Positions 11,490-22,965 of a DNA stretch of 64,000 nucleotides are shown here, piece after piece. This stretch comes from Gonocerus acuteangulatus. Its lineage: Eukaryota; Arthropoda; Insecta; Hemiptera; Coreidae. The stretch covers positions 18,232,610-18,296,609 of the forward strand of contig OX328123.1 in assembly GCA_946811695.1 (NCBI GenBank), read 5' to 3'. Both the position numbers and the translations under genes were made by a program. How positions within the stretch are numbered: position 1 is the first letter of the stretch; each line of letters starts with the position of its first letter. The notes under the pieces were generated by a model. It did no database searches. It saw only the letters and a program-made list of their open reading frames with translations, and was not told the DNA's origin.

Positions 11490-11559
11490 TAAAGTGATAA
11501 GAAGGTTATTATGTCCTTGTAGTAGATCGAATACATTTTAGTTGTTTATTCAATAAATC

Positions 11560-11698
11560 TTTTAGCGCGGTTCCCCCTCCCCCATAGGGAGGAACCCCCC
11601 TTATGAGGTTGATACAATGAAACAATCCGGAAGTGCCGACTAGAAAATTTCGCGTTTCAGAACCCCTAGAGACCGAAAATAACGGTGGTTCAAATTTG

Positions 11699-11753
<55 letters not shown>

Positions 11754-11763
11754 TATATGTATA

Positions 11764-11824
<61 letters not shown>

Positions 11825-13375
11825 TTGTCTGTTCGCTCTCTAGATAGAAGACGAATGGTCCGATTTTGATGAAATTTGGTACAAAAATCCTTCGTCCAAT
11901 TTGAAAGGTCAAGTTCGTTAACCAGCAAAATCCGCCTACTGGAAGATGACGTTTGGGGCGAAATTCGCGCAAAAAAAATCGTAACGCTTACGTTTTTGAG
12001 TTCATAAGCTTCTAAGTACTCGTTTTATATGATTCCTGGGCTAGGAAAACGAATGAAACCATTTTCAAGGCGATAGCTTTAACCGTTTTCGAGAAAATTG
12101 GAAAAATATTTTTTGAATACCGTTTTTGGTTTGGGTACTTAGAATCATGGGATTCAGTTGAAACATTTTCTGCAGGTTCTACTTTAATCAAAACTAATAT
12201 GTTGAAATTTTGGTTACGTGTGGAGTTAAGGAAGGGTTAGAATAAAATATTTTATTAACAGACATAAAAAGTTTTAGTAACTTTGTTTACTTTCCTTAAT
12301 ATCTCGAAAAAGGTTGAAAATCTTGGTAAACGGAAGAATACCATTAGAAAGCTTATTAAATGCTCTAAAAAAAAGGTTCTAATGAAAGTTTTGATTAGGC
12401 GATGTCAATCGGAGAAATAAGAGCTTAAAACTTTAAAGTAATTGATTTTGCTTATTCGAACTGTTCTTTTTGTCTGTTTTTTATTCCTGGTTATTTTTTA
12501 ATTGCTTATTGTTGGATAATGTATTTGAAAATAAAACAGGTTATGAAAAATAAGAAAAACAATTTAATGTTAGAGATATGGATTTCCAAGATATATAGCT
12601 TTTCAACTGCCTAGCGTCCTTCCTAGGGAGGGTTCTTTGTCTTTGATTTTGGTACTTAGAATTATGGGATACAGTTGAAACATTTTCTGCATGTTCGAGT
12701 TTCATCAACACTAATATGTTGAAATTTTTGTTACGTTTAGAGTAAAGAAAGGGTTAGAATAAAATATTTTATTAACAGACAAAAAAAGTTTTGGTAACTT
12801 TGTATAATTTCGTTAGTATCTCGAAAACCGTTGACAATCTTGTGAAGCGGAAGATTACCATTCGGAAGCTTACTAAATGCTCTACAAAAAAGGTTCTGAA
12901 GAAAGTTTAAGTTACGCGATGTCAATCGGAGAAAAAAGTGCTTAAAGCTTTAAATTAATTGATTTCGTTTATTCCAATGGTTCTTTTTGTCTGTTTTATT
13001 TCTTGTTATTTTTTAATTGCTTATAGTTGGATAATGTATTTGACAATAAAACTTGTTAAGTAAAATAACAAAAACAATTTATTGTTAGAAATATAGATTT
13101 CCAAGATTCCAAGACCTTGTCACTAGCGGGTCTGTTTCTAGTGTAGCGGACCCTTCCAGGTAAGATTGTAAATCATGACCTTTCAAGACTTTACTACTCA
13201 CAGGAATGGCGTTAGTGACCTTAAGGGTTGACACGCCATTATAATAATTAATTTAAAAAAAAAGACTGGTGGAACCAAAATAATAACTGCTTCTATTTTA
13301 ATCTTTCCAAATTAGACTAGGGATATGAACGGAACCGCGCTAAGATGATGCAGTCCTGCGAGACGGACTTTTTTT
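11560..13375 (+). mobile_element. HINE-B copy 1, full-length
   Basis: Starts TTTTAGCGCGGTTCCCCCTC with a hairpin whose arms are GGTTCC and GGAACC around CCCATAGGG. Ends GGAACCGCGCTAAGATGATG, then GAGACGGACTTTTTT. GCGCGGTTCC/GGAACCGCGC is the subterminal inverted repeat. About 320 bp of the body is duplicated in tandem (12180-12600 and 12640-13060), absent from the copy at 32.4 kb. (AT)n lies at 11699-11822. No coding. Confidence 0.65.
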
Positions 13376-13916
13376 AAGTTAACCTTCCTAATAAAACAAA
13401 ATCTTTGAATAGTTCAATTTCGGAAATACTTTCTCTAAATCGATTAAAAAGCTCTCGCGATCGATGGTTTGAGCACCCTAGGTCTACACGAACTAAAGTT
13501 TTCATATCTCACTAGGGATAAATATAACATGAGGCAGTTCCTGCTATGCGGCCTCTTCTCGATTAGTTTCCATCCTGATGGAGTGGGAATAGAAGCTGAC
13601 AACGTCGGAACAACTGCGTCGAGTAGTGAAGGTTGGACTATGTCCTGCTCAATGGGCCGTCTCTTCTACTGGCGAGGTCATCTCCCACTCCTCACAATGA
13701 TCTTATCGCTGGATCATAGAAACTGTAGGAATAAAATGAAAATATTTTTGGAATAATAATTTAACCGTGTTTACACGCTCCTTTTTAAGGAGAAACCCCT
13801 TCTGTTAGGAGACTTACAGAGTGGACCTTGTAGAGAGCAAAGAATGTAGCGAATGGATCAAACACGTAAGGTTAAAGGGAAGTAAGCAGAGTGGACCAAT
13901 TCATGGGCGTTTACCG
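13376..13916. other. Unassigned sequence with one 95-codon frame
   Basis: A frame at 13469-13756 (+) of 95 codons begins MSTLGLHELKFS and contains a run of small polar residues, but shows no recognised domain, no splice context and no repeat family. It may be chance. No other structure is visible. Confidence 0.3.
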
Positions 13917-14172
13917 CATTGGTGGTTCTAGACAACCATTTCTGGGGGGCTAATTTAGTATGGGCTTACCGCCGTGCCTCGGGGTGCAGAATCAAATTTT
14001 TATAACCAGGCACATGGAAACCATTAAGTATTTGATAAACTAAGAACATACATTCAATAGAACTTATTACTATTAATTTGCCTAAAAAATTCGTTTTCTA
14101 ACATAATCGAAACTTTTTGTGAATTTTCATTCTGGGGAGGGCTTAGCCCCCCCCCCCACCTTTAGCCGCCAC
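13917..14172. mobile_element. Possible hAT-type MITE, degraded
   Basis: The right end, read outward-in, is CAGTGGCGGCTAAAGGTGGG, a common hAT-like terminus. The left end CATTGGTGGTTCTAGA is only roughly similar. The interior has G-runs near each end. Flanking octamers agree at only about 5 of 8 positions, so the call is tentative. Confidence 0.35.
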
Positions 14173-16009
14173 TGGTCTACAGGGTGTATCGCAAGTTAAT
14201 GACAATACCTTCTGGAGTATTGTGTTGTGTAAGGGGGTCTGAGGGAGCTGCAGTTTTATTTTGTGTGTGTGTGTGTGTAATAGCTTTTTAGTTGGCTAAC
14301 TATTTCAAGTTGTAATTTGTTATTGGGTTGTCCAGAAAATAATGCAGGATTTTGGAATTAAAATAAAATTTTTTAATTGTGTTCTTTATTCAAAATAGTT
14401 CTCCGAACGTGTTGAATAAAGAACAGGTAACTTTTTAATCCCTTATAATCAGAATTTATAAAGTAAATAAACGCATTCTCTAATTCTATTCGATCCATAA
14501 ATATTTTATGTTGTAAATAGTGGTTCAGGGGTAAAAAAATGATCGTCAATAAGCGAGAGGATTTGGAAAAGAAGTGCAGCACAAACTTCATAGTGCTGAA
14601 CGACCTCCATAGTGCTGATTTGGAAGTCGTTTAATGCGCCTGGAACCCAACTTTTGAACTTTTACACTAGTCCAATCGCCTTAAGGTGGTCATGGTCGGT
14701 CGACTTGCTAACTTTAACCCGGTCGATCTGCAAGTTCTCGAACAGTTAGTCCGAGGTTGTCTTACAATGATGATCGCAGAACATCGCCATCAAAAGAGGA
14801 AGGCCTATCAAGACCTTCTTTATATTTAAGGCTGAAGTCTCTTACAACGACTTCCAGACAGATGTATGTATATAAGAAATTGAAAGTATCCTTTGGACGA
14901 CAACGCCATGATGTAGTCAGAAGATGGAACATAAAATCCACCTTTGAGTCACTGGCACCCTCAATCATAAAGAATTCAATTAGTATTGTAAATAACCATT
15001 TGTACAGCAGAAGGAAGATATAAAAAAACACCTAAATACAAATAAAATACAACAAGTCAGAATTTCATCGGGAAAAAAGTGAATACAATAAAATAAATCA
15101 GATGAAACCAAATGATGGCTAATATATAGGCTGGAAGCTTATTATCATTCCAAAGAGAATAACTTGTGCCTGATAAATATATATGGAGTGTATGGAGTAA
15201 TAAATACATAATATGTAAGTAGTGTATTATATTTTTCACAAATACTATGCTAACGTGATACCTCTTATTTTATTAATATCTTTTAATTTAAATAAATTGT
15301 ATTATATTATTGATCACAGTGAAATCTAAAAACGGGTTTCCGCTTAGTAAGCTTACTGGAATTCACAAGAATGTTCAATAAGAAGTTTCGTCATTTAAGG
15401 TGGAAATTTAGTGACACACCTGGAATTTCCCCGAGAAATACTCAAATGTGCTTTAGAAAGTTGTTCGTCCTGTCTGCCTAAAGGGTAGGGCTAGAAATAT
15501 TCTACTCATAATAATAAAGGTATTATTAGAAAGGGTATAAGAGGTCTTTAGTTGGGATTTATGTTTTTTTTTTCGGAAATAATTGGGGAGGGGCTCGGAG
15601 CACCGGGGGATTAGGGGCTAGGGAAAATTTTAAATATTTTAGTGTAAAATGGCGAGTTGTTTGGTCCTCTGGACACCTGTAAACCAGGGTAAATGTTGAA
15701 GTCATTTTTCGTTTTTACAGGCCCCCCTTAAATACCCCCATGACAACAGCATCTTAAAGTGTTTACATATAATCCTTATTCCTGGCGTGGAATTTCTTGA
15801 ATATCAATCGTCTTCCTATTTTTGATGGAAACTTTACATTATATTTATTAGGTCATTTTATGGTTAGACAAATTTATATATCTGATAGAAAAATCACAAA
15901 AATAAAAAGCGATGCCCTATTGTATTTATCAGTGGAAAGCAGTTCTCGATAGATAGGAAATATAACCCACTCCCTCATAACTATATTCGGGGGCCACGTC
16001 AAAAATAAG
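14173..16009. other. Unassigned sequence
   Basis: ACAGGGTGTATCGCAAGTTA at about 14178 resembles the TIR of the element at 61.8 kb; no partner end was found. Short frames (60-89 codons, for example both strands at 14757-15031) overlap each other and have no family signature. Confidence 0.35.
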
Positions 16010-16039
16010 TATCAGGTCATCCCATAAATAATGTCGGTT

Positions 16040-16330
16040 TATGTAGGTGGATTGAAGAAAGTGCCGATCCCAGTTTTTCTGCTAGCTCTTCGACTGTTAC
16101 AACAAGAATTAGCCTGCAGGAGTTTCTCTTCAAGCTCTGTTGGTCGACCGGTTCGATGCTCGTCTTCAAGCTCGGGTCCCACTCGAAATTGTTCAAAATA
16201 CCGCTGCACTTGTCGTCTAGTAATGGCATTTTCGCCATATATTTTTACATGTTTTCGATAAGTTGAAGCAGCATTTACTCCTTTTCCCAAGGCATAACAT
16301 GGCGTGTGTTGTCTTGGGAGATCCATTACA
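16040..16330 (-). pseudogene. mariner transposase N-terminal fragment
   Basis: Minus-strand frame containing KGVNAASTYRKHVKIYGENA, then a QRYFEQFR segment and DEHRTGRPTELEEKLLQ. This is the paired helix-turn-helix DNA-binding region of mariner transposases with the conserved GRP linker. Family members are about 340-350 residues; only about 95 are present. After the GRPTELEEKLLQ stretch the frame is disturbed and hits the left TIR, so the whole DDE catalytic domain is missing. Non-functional. Confidence 0.85.
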
Positions 16331-16498
16331 AATGAAATTTCAGCAAGGAATGAATAAGTTTCACCAACCAAAACATGATAAATTGAAGTAAATTTAATGC
16401 TATAATAATAATAAAAAAACTAAACAAAAATAAATTGAAAAGTAGGGACACATAAAGAAGCTGAATATTAAAAACCGACATTACTCGTGGGATTCCAG

Positions 16499-16824
16499 AG
16501 AAAGGTGCTAAGACGCATAATGGGACCAATTAAAGAAAATTGGTCTAAACGTTTCCCATTTCGTGTGAATTCAGCGCCTTAAGTGGTTGGGCCATGATAT
16601 AAGGATGGAAGATAACAGAGCAAGCAAGATATTATACTACGGAACCCCAGATAAAGCCAAAGCACGAGGAAGACCTAAGGGAAGATGGAAGGACTCGGTG
16701 TCTGAGGACTTTTGGACGGTTGGAGTGTCCAGCAGACTTGCTACTGACCGAGATGAGTTGATACAGGCAGTTGAGAGGGCCAAGGGCAGCTTACAGCCGT
16801 CTGCAGAGCCGTTAATTAATTAAT
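16499..16824 (+). pseudogene. LINE ORF2 C-terminal fragment inserted in mariner
   Basis: Reads RRIMGPIKENW, then WLGHDIRMEDNRASK, then KARGRPKGRWKDSVSEDFW and a C-terminal DRDELIQAVERAKGS. This is the conserved cysteine-poor tail of RTE/R1-like endonuclease-reverse transcriptase proteins. One frame change is needed near 16585. It ends with a TTAATTAATTAA tail and is flanked by ACATTACTCGTGGGAT and ACATTACTTATGGGAT, an imperfect 16-bp target duplication made from the mariner TIR. It is 5'-truncated by target-primed reverse transcription and therefore younger than the mariner. Confidence 0.75.
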
Positions 16825-16849
16825 TAACATTACTTATGGGATGACCTGA

Positions 16850-17161
16850 TACATGTTGATCCTTAGTTATAGCATGGCCAGTGTAGCGGAAGTTTGTCCA
16901 AAATTCCTTTAATCTGTACTTATTTTTCATGTCCTGAAGTGGCATTTAGGGATGTGAAATATGTAGATCACTTTTGATAAATTATGGATCGTGTTAACGT
17001 TGACTTTTATTTATTAAAATTCTGCATAAAAATGATAAAAATTAGACTCGCAGGAACTGTCATCTTAGCGCGTTTCCGTTCTTGCCCCAAGTGGAAGGCT
17101 AAGGATAGAATATGACAAGCGGATTTCCTGTTTATGGAGGGATTTAGGGGACTATTTTTAT

Positions 17162-17162
<1 letters not shown>
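16850..17162. other. Unassigned sequence with HINE-B end fragment
   Basis: 17048-17090 resembles the HINE-B terminus in minus orientation (GACTCGCAGGAACTG, then ATCTTAGCGCGTTTCCGTTC). The rest is unassigned. Confidence 0.45.

Positions 17163-17230
<68 letters not shown>
17163..17230. repeat. Poly(A)/poly(T) tract
   Basis: Uninterrupted run of about 68 A on the plus strand, immediately beside the SINE. In the SINE orientation (minus) it is a poly(T) tail. Length may be affected by assembly. Confidence 0.9.
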
Positions 17231-17231
<1 letters not shown>

Positions 17232-17565
17232 AGTAACAGGCCACGAGGGCCCCGAGGGGCAGATACTATAGAGGTATCTGATTCATGACCATACGGCACA
17301 CTAGGGGGATAGTGTGGTCAGTACTATGCTCCGGCCGCCTGATTTTCCCGTTGGCTGCTTCGACTGCTAGCAGTCATTAGCACTACAAGGTACCCATTAT
17401 TAAATTAATTAAAGGCTGGGTTGGCCTAGGGACGTCAGGGAGGCCGAATTCAACCCATGAACAAAGACCCTAGAAGAAAAAATCTTAAGTGCTTGCTCGG
17501 GATTTGAACTCAGGTCCTCCAACTTATTAGTCCAGTGCTCTACCACTGAGCTAACCTCGCCCCCC
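17231..17565 (-). repeat. tRNA-derived SINE, tRNA-Ile-like head (family S1)
   Basis: On the minus strand the head reads GGCGAGGTTAGCTCAGTGGT, then a segment with the anticodon-loop CTAATAA (anticodon AAT), and GAGTTCAAATCCCGAGC. Box A (TAGCTCAGTGG) and box B (GAGTTCAAATCC) are intact, so an internal RNA polymerase III promoter is present. The body contains AGTACTGACCAC and TCAGATACCTCTATAG. The acceptor stem is not preserved, so it is a SINE and not a tRNA gene. A second copy lies at 19.0 kb. Confidence 0.8.
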
Positions 17566-17707
17566 ACTATTTTTATTAATAATCGTTTTATAAGAAAATG
17601 GTGACATCCATTTGTGTTTTTCTTGTAAAACTCGAGAAAGAGGTTTTTCTTTATCTAAGGGCATGGGACAGCGACCTTTGTGGAGCGGTCTCACATCCAG
17701 AACTATA

Positions 17708-17823
17708 GACCGCCCCCAAACAAAAGAACAGGGTAGTGCGCACGCGCTATAACCAGCCCATGTGTGGGAAGGCCTAGCTCCCCTCCGGCCAGGCCCTTCT
17801 TGTTCTTTTGTTTGCGAGCGGAC
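17708..17823. mobile_element. 116-bp MITE with TATA duplication
   Basis: Ends GACCGCCCCCAAACAAAAGA and TCTTTTGTTTGCGAGCGGAC are inverted repeats of about 24 bp with 4 mismatches. They are flanked by TATA on both sides (17704-17707, 17824-17827). The GC-rich interior contains an imperfect palindrome around GGAAGGCCTAGC. TA-type duplication suggests Tc1/mariner or a related superfamily. Confidence 0.75.
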
Positions 17824-17829
17824 TATAAT

Positions 17830-18818
17830 GCCTTTCCGTCAATGAGTACTTTACGTTAGTTGAATACTTCTGACCCATATTTTTAGTAGCTATAAATTAA
17901 GTGTGGCATAAGCAATGACCCATTTCAAATGCCTCTCATCAGTAGTGGAATAAAGTTTTCATTGGAACGGATCAATGTAGAGGAGCCAACGCCCAGGAAC
18001 CCTCGCTGCAGCAGCCGCCGACCTCACTTCGGCTGCACTCGTTTTGCAGGCCATTCGGCTTTCAACCAACAAAATACATTAAATGGCTTTCTTTTCTTTT
18101 TCTATTGCTGAAAGAAAACCGTTGTTTTAATTTATTTTATTGATCCTGAATCTCGTTACCCAAAGAACAATTCAAAACGGCATACAAGAAGAAAACCCCA
18201 ACCTAAAAACAACAAAGAACTAAGTTGTATTGAAAGAGGGGATAAAAGAAGTAGACAAATGCAATAGAATTTAATGCCCAGACTTTGACCATAACATCAG
18301 ACAAATGTATCCTCAGCAGAAACATTTTAATATTACTTTACAGATATAAACGCTGTTTTAATCTGCTTTATCTCTCAGTGTTTACAAGTATTTTGTTGTT
18401 ACTCCCACTGCTAAAACTGCCAAATAAACCAAAAATATGATATCATGGATTTCTGGGGGAGTAACGTGTTGGTTGCCCACACAACCATTCCTTGTAAACA
18501 ACTTTCTCATTCAACTCCTTAAATTCATCGACCTCTGGAATTATAGGCTGCCATAAAATATTTTTTTCTCTTTCAACAACCAAAGAAGCTAAAATACATA
18601 TACCATATGAATGATCTAAAATCGAGTAACGATAGTCTAGGATTACGGATCGGCTGAATAAGGACCTTTCTATGGACATTTAAAATGGGCAATGTTTCCA
18701 AGCTTGCTGATAATAAAAGAACAATTGGTGGTAATTTTAGAGTTCTATTTCTCATTGTCCACCAACCAGCAATTCCTACAGTATTAATAAGAAGTGAGTT
18801 TCCCCTTGGCATTATAAG
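17830..18818. other. Unassigned sequence
   Basis: Two overlapping minus-strand frames of about 78 codons (18443-18679 and 18573-18812) have no family signature. No terminal repeats are seen. Confidence 0.3.
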
Positions 18819-18819
18819 A

Positions 18820-18990
18820 AGTGGCTAACGCCTTGAAAATTCATGCGGGAAATGGGGGTTCGTGTCCTGCCTGCAGTAGGGATTTTTCTTTTCTCAGGAC
18901 CCGTTGAGAAAATTTCCTGCTACATCATGGATTTCCGCCGCTAATGGCCTAGATGTGTATGGGCCGTAAAAACAACAACAACAATAATAA
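18820..18990 (+). repeat. tRNA-derived SINE (family S2)
   Basis: Reads GTGGCTAACGCCTTGAAAAT, then GGGGGTTCGTGTCCTGCCTG and GCAGTAGGGATTTTTCTTTT, and ends in (AAC)n/(AAT)n. Box A is partly degraded and box B-like GGTTCGTGTCC is visible. A minus-strand relative is at 46.5 kb. Confidence 0.65.
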
Positions 18991-19019
18991 TAATATAATA
19001 TGAAGATATAGCGTTATTA

Positions 19020-19265
19020 ACATTGCATATACTGTAGAGGTATCTGAGCCCTGACCTGCACACTAAACAAAAGTATGGGCAGTACTATGCACTGGCCACC
19101 TGATTTTCCTCTAGGCAGATTCCCATTAAACACTGGGGACACTAGAACAAAAAACATTTCAGTTCGAGAAAGTGTTAAAAACTCAGATCCTTCGGAATAT
19201 GAATTGATGGCTCTACCTCTGAGCCAAACTCGCCCCAAAGGGGTTATGTTTTTTTATAAATCCAT
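19020..19265 (-). repeat. SINE family S1, second copy
   Basis: Shares with the 17.2-kb copy the body words GAGGTATCTGA and AGTACTATGC and the head GGCGAGTTTGGCTCAGAGGT (minus strand). More diverged, with a damaged box B. The 98-codon plus-strand frame across it is a shadow. Confidence 0.65.
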
Positions 19266-19799
19266 TTTTCCCCAGAGATGTTCATCCTCCTTAGGGTCAG
19301 GCCACACGGGCTGGCAAAATCACCGGCCGGCAGCTACCCGGCGCCGGATGGCAGCTAAAGTACATGGGTGACAATGGAGAAGACCACACGGTCCGGTAAA
19401 ACGCCCGGCCGGACGCCTTGTAGATAACGTTTACTCCAGAAAAGTTTAGTGGTCCAGAAAATAACACCAAATCTTTTTCGAAAGTATTTAATAAGAATTT
19501 AGATATTTCGTTTATATCCTTTCTTTTTATTCCTCTGAGTTATTAATTTTTAGCATAATATTGCATTGACGTGCACTGAATTTTGATTTACAACTGGTCT
19601 ATTCAATTAATTTATTTATTTTTTATATTTATATATTAATGTTTTCGCAACTTAAACGAAAAAGCATATAGACTTCAATGAAAAATAATCTATTAAAAAT
19701 ATTCATGATTTGTGTTGTGGAAATATGTTAGTAGTGTTATTTGTTTACAGTATTCATAGTCAAACACGTGTCATTGTTAAATTTGTGAGTTCAGATAGT

Positions 19800-20379
19800 G
19801 GTAGAACTGAAGGAGAGCGTCCTCAACACCGTTTTTTTTTTTTTTTCAATTTTGCACTATAGCGTATTTTGATGCACTAAACACGAATCCGTTAAAAAAA
19901 AAAGTAGCTCTCAACGAGGAAAGAAGTTATTAAGCATTAAAGTTCACTGTTATGGAGGTTATAAAATGTGGCGTAAACAGTGTATTAATAAACATGCATA
20001 TTAACAAGAATGTCTAGAACGACTTTTGGGCAGACCTGCTATGCGTTTCCGCTCGCTCAAGTAGATATCAAAACTCTAATCAAGCCAACTCGCTGTTATG
20101 GATAGAATTCCGATGTTATGGAGGTTATAAATGGTTTATCAACATTTCAAATGAGAGTTCTTTGTTTCCCAATGCTAGATGTCTGCGCATGCGCATGTTT
20201 ACAAATACGCTGTTTACGCCAACTTTAACCTCAATAACAGTGAACTTTAGTGCTTAATAACTTCTTCACTAGTTGAGAGCAACCTTTTTTTAACGGATTC
20301 GTGTTTAGTGCATCAAAATACGTTATAGTGCAAACTTTTGAAAAAATCGGTGCTGAGGACGCTCTGTTTCAGTTTTACC
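19800..20379. mobile_element. MITE with GGTAGAAC ends and 8-bp duplication
   Basis: Starts GGTAGAACTGAAGGAGAGCG and ends CTCTGTTTCAGTTTTACC. The two arms are inverted over about 185 bp (left to 19990, right from 20205). CAGATAGT duplicates exactly on both sides (19792-19799, 20380-20387). The centre holds GCGTTTCCGCTCGCTCAAG and CAAAACTCTAATCAAGCCAA, shared with the next two elements. No protein. Confidence 0.9.
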
Positions 20380-20630
20380 CAGATAGTCAAGTGTCAAGTA
20401 GATGTAATTTTTACAGTCAGTTCAGACAGTCGTACGTCCAGTTGTTATCATTCTTTCAATGTTATTCAGTCAATACGGTTTTGTTTCTCAACATGAGTTA
20501 CAAATATTAAGACTTTTAGTCTAAGGATCACTTAATGGTATGCATATAGGTTTTATAGGACTTTTGGAGTTTTATTGCAAGTTTGTTTAATTTTAAAAAT
20601 TTTTTGTCTTTCGGAATTTTATTATGATTT

Positions 20631-21412
20631 GGGTCTTTTTGCGAATACCACATCCAGTTACTTTTGAAGCAGCAGTAGTGATTTATAACAGTTACTCCTA
20701 CTCCCTGATAAGCTTACTGATTAGCTTAGAGGTTCTTTGCTGGTTATCTACTACTACTTGATTCGTTATCTACGGTTATAATTCATGTTAGATAATGGCA
20801 AGCAATATTTAGTAATAAAAAGGTTAATATGATCAAAATAAATTCCCTCAACTATGAAAAAAGTTATTAAGCATTAAAGTTGACTGTTTTGCAGGTTATG
20901 AAGGATAAAAAACAAGGATATTCGTAAACAAACCTTTATTCCTTTTCTCTCTCTTTTTTGGATATTTTACATTTATTAAGCATTACATGCAATGCGTTTC
21001 CGCTCGCTACGCTCCGCTCCGCTCGCTCAAGAAGATATCAAAACTCTAGTCAATCCAACTCACAATTAATAGAATTATATTAATTTTAGCAACTCTAGTC
21101 TATCCAACTCGCTAAAATTAATAGGATTCCATTAATTTTTCCGAGTAAGAAAACAATCCCTTTTTCTTTGTTAGGAACATCGCGAACTAATTGTAAAAGA
21201 CTCATTTCTTCTCACTAACATAAGCAGATCATTTTCATAAACAAAAGCTAATTCACTGTCGAAGGTTACTTTACTCCCAGCAAGAACTAATACAATTGGT
21301 CATCGGAATCCTCCAATAGGAAGGCAAAGGAGTTTTGCGCATGCGCGGAATCACTGATACAATCACTACTACTACTTCAAAAGTAACTGGATGTGGTCTT
21401 CGAAAAAGACCC
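20631..21412. mobile_element. MITE with GGGTCTTT ends and 8-bp duplication
   Basis: Starts GGGTCTTTTTGCGAATACCA and ends GGTCTTCGAAAAAGACCC. The TIR continues through CCAGTTACTTTTGAAGCAGC (about 60 bp). TATGATTT duplicates exactly (20623-20630, 21413-21420). The core again has GCGTTTCCGCTCGCTACGCT and CAAAACTCTAGTCAATCCAA. Non-coding. Confidence 0.9.
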
Positions 21413-21501
21413 TATGATTTTGTCTAAAATGGGAAGAACCCACAATTTTCTGGCGTTTTCTTTTCCGTCTGTGTTAAATCGAACGGATCGACGCTGCTAT
21501 C

Positions 21502-22095
21502 GGTACTTACGTATTAGCGACAAAGCAGGTTAAAGAGGCGGGTCTCGTCCAGAGATCTGGATCATGGATAACGCATTTCTATTGGTCAATCACTATCAGA
21601 GATATCATCTATTGTGTTTATAGTAGCCATCTTGTTCCCTTTGTCATTTTAACGCAATTCATTTGTGCTTTATTTACCCACGCAATTGTTGTTATTTTTT
21701 TTTTTGTTTCGCGATTTCAGTTTCTGTGCGAGATAGCGACATCAAAATAGCTAGGATGAAAGCTACTTTTACGAAGCGATGCCAAATTTTTTATTAGTCC
21801 ATTATCTAGCGAAAAACCATCTTTGATCTATATTATCAACGAGTTGGATTGACTAGAGTTTAGATATAATCTTGAGCGAGCGGAAACGCACAGCAATTAT
21901 GCTATTAATATAAGTGCTACGCGTTTTCGCTAGCTAAAGGTTATATCAAAACTCTAGTTAACCTAAATCGTTGATAATCCCGTCGCTATATTGGCGAAAC
22001 CTGATTTGACTCCTTGATCCAGATCTGACACGGTGTAGATCCAGTTCTCTGAGACCCGGCTCTTTAACCTGCTTTGACGCTAATACGTAAGTACC
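21502..22095. mobile_element. MITE with GGTACTTA ends and 8-bp duplication, copy 1
   Basis: Starts GGTACTTACGTATTAGCGAC and ends TGACGCTAATACGTAAGTACC; the TIR extends through AGGTTAAAGAGGCGGGTCTC. CTGCTATC duplicates exactly (21494-21501, 22096-22103). Shares the TTGAGCGAGCGGAAACGCA core. A second copy with a different duplication is at 62379. Confidence 0.92.
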
Positions 22096-22139
22096 CTGCT
22101 ATCTGCCGGCGATTTAGTGCCATAACTGGTAGTATAACT

Positions 22140-22300
22140 ACAGTGGAACATTGACAATTAAACTTCGGTAATTCGAAATCGTGGTTAATTCGAATATTTC
22201 TCTCGGTCCCTAGAATTTAGGGCATAAACAACGTAAAAAATTCGTGGTTAATTCGAATAAAATTTTGCATAATTCGAATTTTTTACGAGTCTTTACCTCC
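22140..22300 (+). mobile_element. pogo/Tigger-type terminal fragment
   Basis: CAGTGGAACATTGACAATTA, then repeats of GGTAATTCGAAAT, GGTTAATTCGAATATT and TTAATTCGAATAAA. The CAGT(G/A)GAAC start followed by reiterated AATTCGAA is typical of pogo-like termini. No matching other end is found. Confidence 0.5.
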
Positions 22301-22674
22301 AATGGGAGATGTTCGGTCTTAATTTTTTTTTTTAAATATTGTCCCCTATAAGAAGGATAGTAAGATACGGACGTAGGGGTTCCGGGACAAGAAACGCAGC
22401 GGTCCCATCTATGGGAGGTAAAAAAAGTGTGTTGATTTGACATGGAATGACTCATAGTCTGGTTCTTGGACTTGGAGTTCTGCTAAGTGGAGGGTCGCGC
22501 TTCCTCCCTTCCAGGGGTGGTAGTTACATACACCATCCTGTAGTTTTATCCTAGAATTCCCTTCCACCATCCCTCCCATCTTCCTTTCTTCTTCAGTTAT
22601 AAGTGAGTCAGCGTCTAGATCTGTTGTATTGTTTGTGTCTTGAATTTCCGGTGTACAGCGCAGACATGGTCTCT
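22301..22674. other. Unassigned sequence
   Basis: A minus-strand frame (22409-22762, 117 codons) runs out of the adjacent MITE, begins inside its TIR region, and shows no family. I regard it as chance. Confidence 0.35.
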
Positions 22675-22682
22675 CACAAAAG

Positions 22683-22965
22683 CATGGGCGTATATAGGAA
22701 ATAATTTCGGGAGGGACTGGGAAAATTTCGGCGGGGGGGTGCTGAGACCATTTCCGGGGCATGGAATATGAAAAATTTAGAATATAAAATAGTTTTACGC
22801 AACTAAAACGCTATTTCACCTAAAATAAACTATTTTTTACTAACTAAGCGATCTACTTTAATTTATTTTTAAGGTTTTAATGACACATTTTTACCATCAA
22901 ATGAAAATTTCGGGGGGGGGGGGGGGCTGCTGCCCCCTCAGCCCCCCCCCTTGTTTACGCCCATG
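22683..22965. mobile_element. MITE with CATGGGCGTA ends and 8-bp duplication, copy 1
   Basis: Starts CATGGGCGTATATAGGAAAT and ends CTTGTTTACGCCCATG (10-bp perfect TIR). CACAAAAG duplicates exactly (22675-22682, 22966-22973). Interior G-runs and ATTTCGGGG near both ends. The 8-bp duplication with CA..TG termini fits hAT or P superfamilies. Confidence 0.92.

Larger units (their letters stand above)
16012..16849 (-). mobile_element. mariner-type element, internally deleted
   Basis: Left TIR TCAGGTCATCCCATAAATAA and right end TTACTTATGGGATGACCTGA are inverted matches and are flanked by TA (16010-16011 and 16850-16851), the Tc1/mariner target. Between them lie the 5' third of a transposase (minus strand) joined directly to the left TIR, and a LINE fragment inserted beside the right TIR. 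It behaves like a deletion derivative that could only move in trans. Confidence 0.85.

Noticed and set aside
13469..13756. 95-codon plus-strand frame as a gene
   Set aside because: No recognisable domain, no neighbouring exons and no repeat support; left as unassigned.
17490..17565. tRNA-Ile gene
   Set aside because: A and B boxes and an AAT anticodon loop are present, but the acceptor stem is not closed and a SINE body shared with another copy follows.
22409..22762. 117-codon minus-strand protein
   Set aside because: Starts inside a MITE end and runs into unique DNA; no domain and no splice context.
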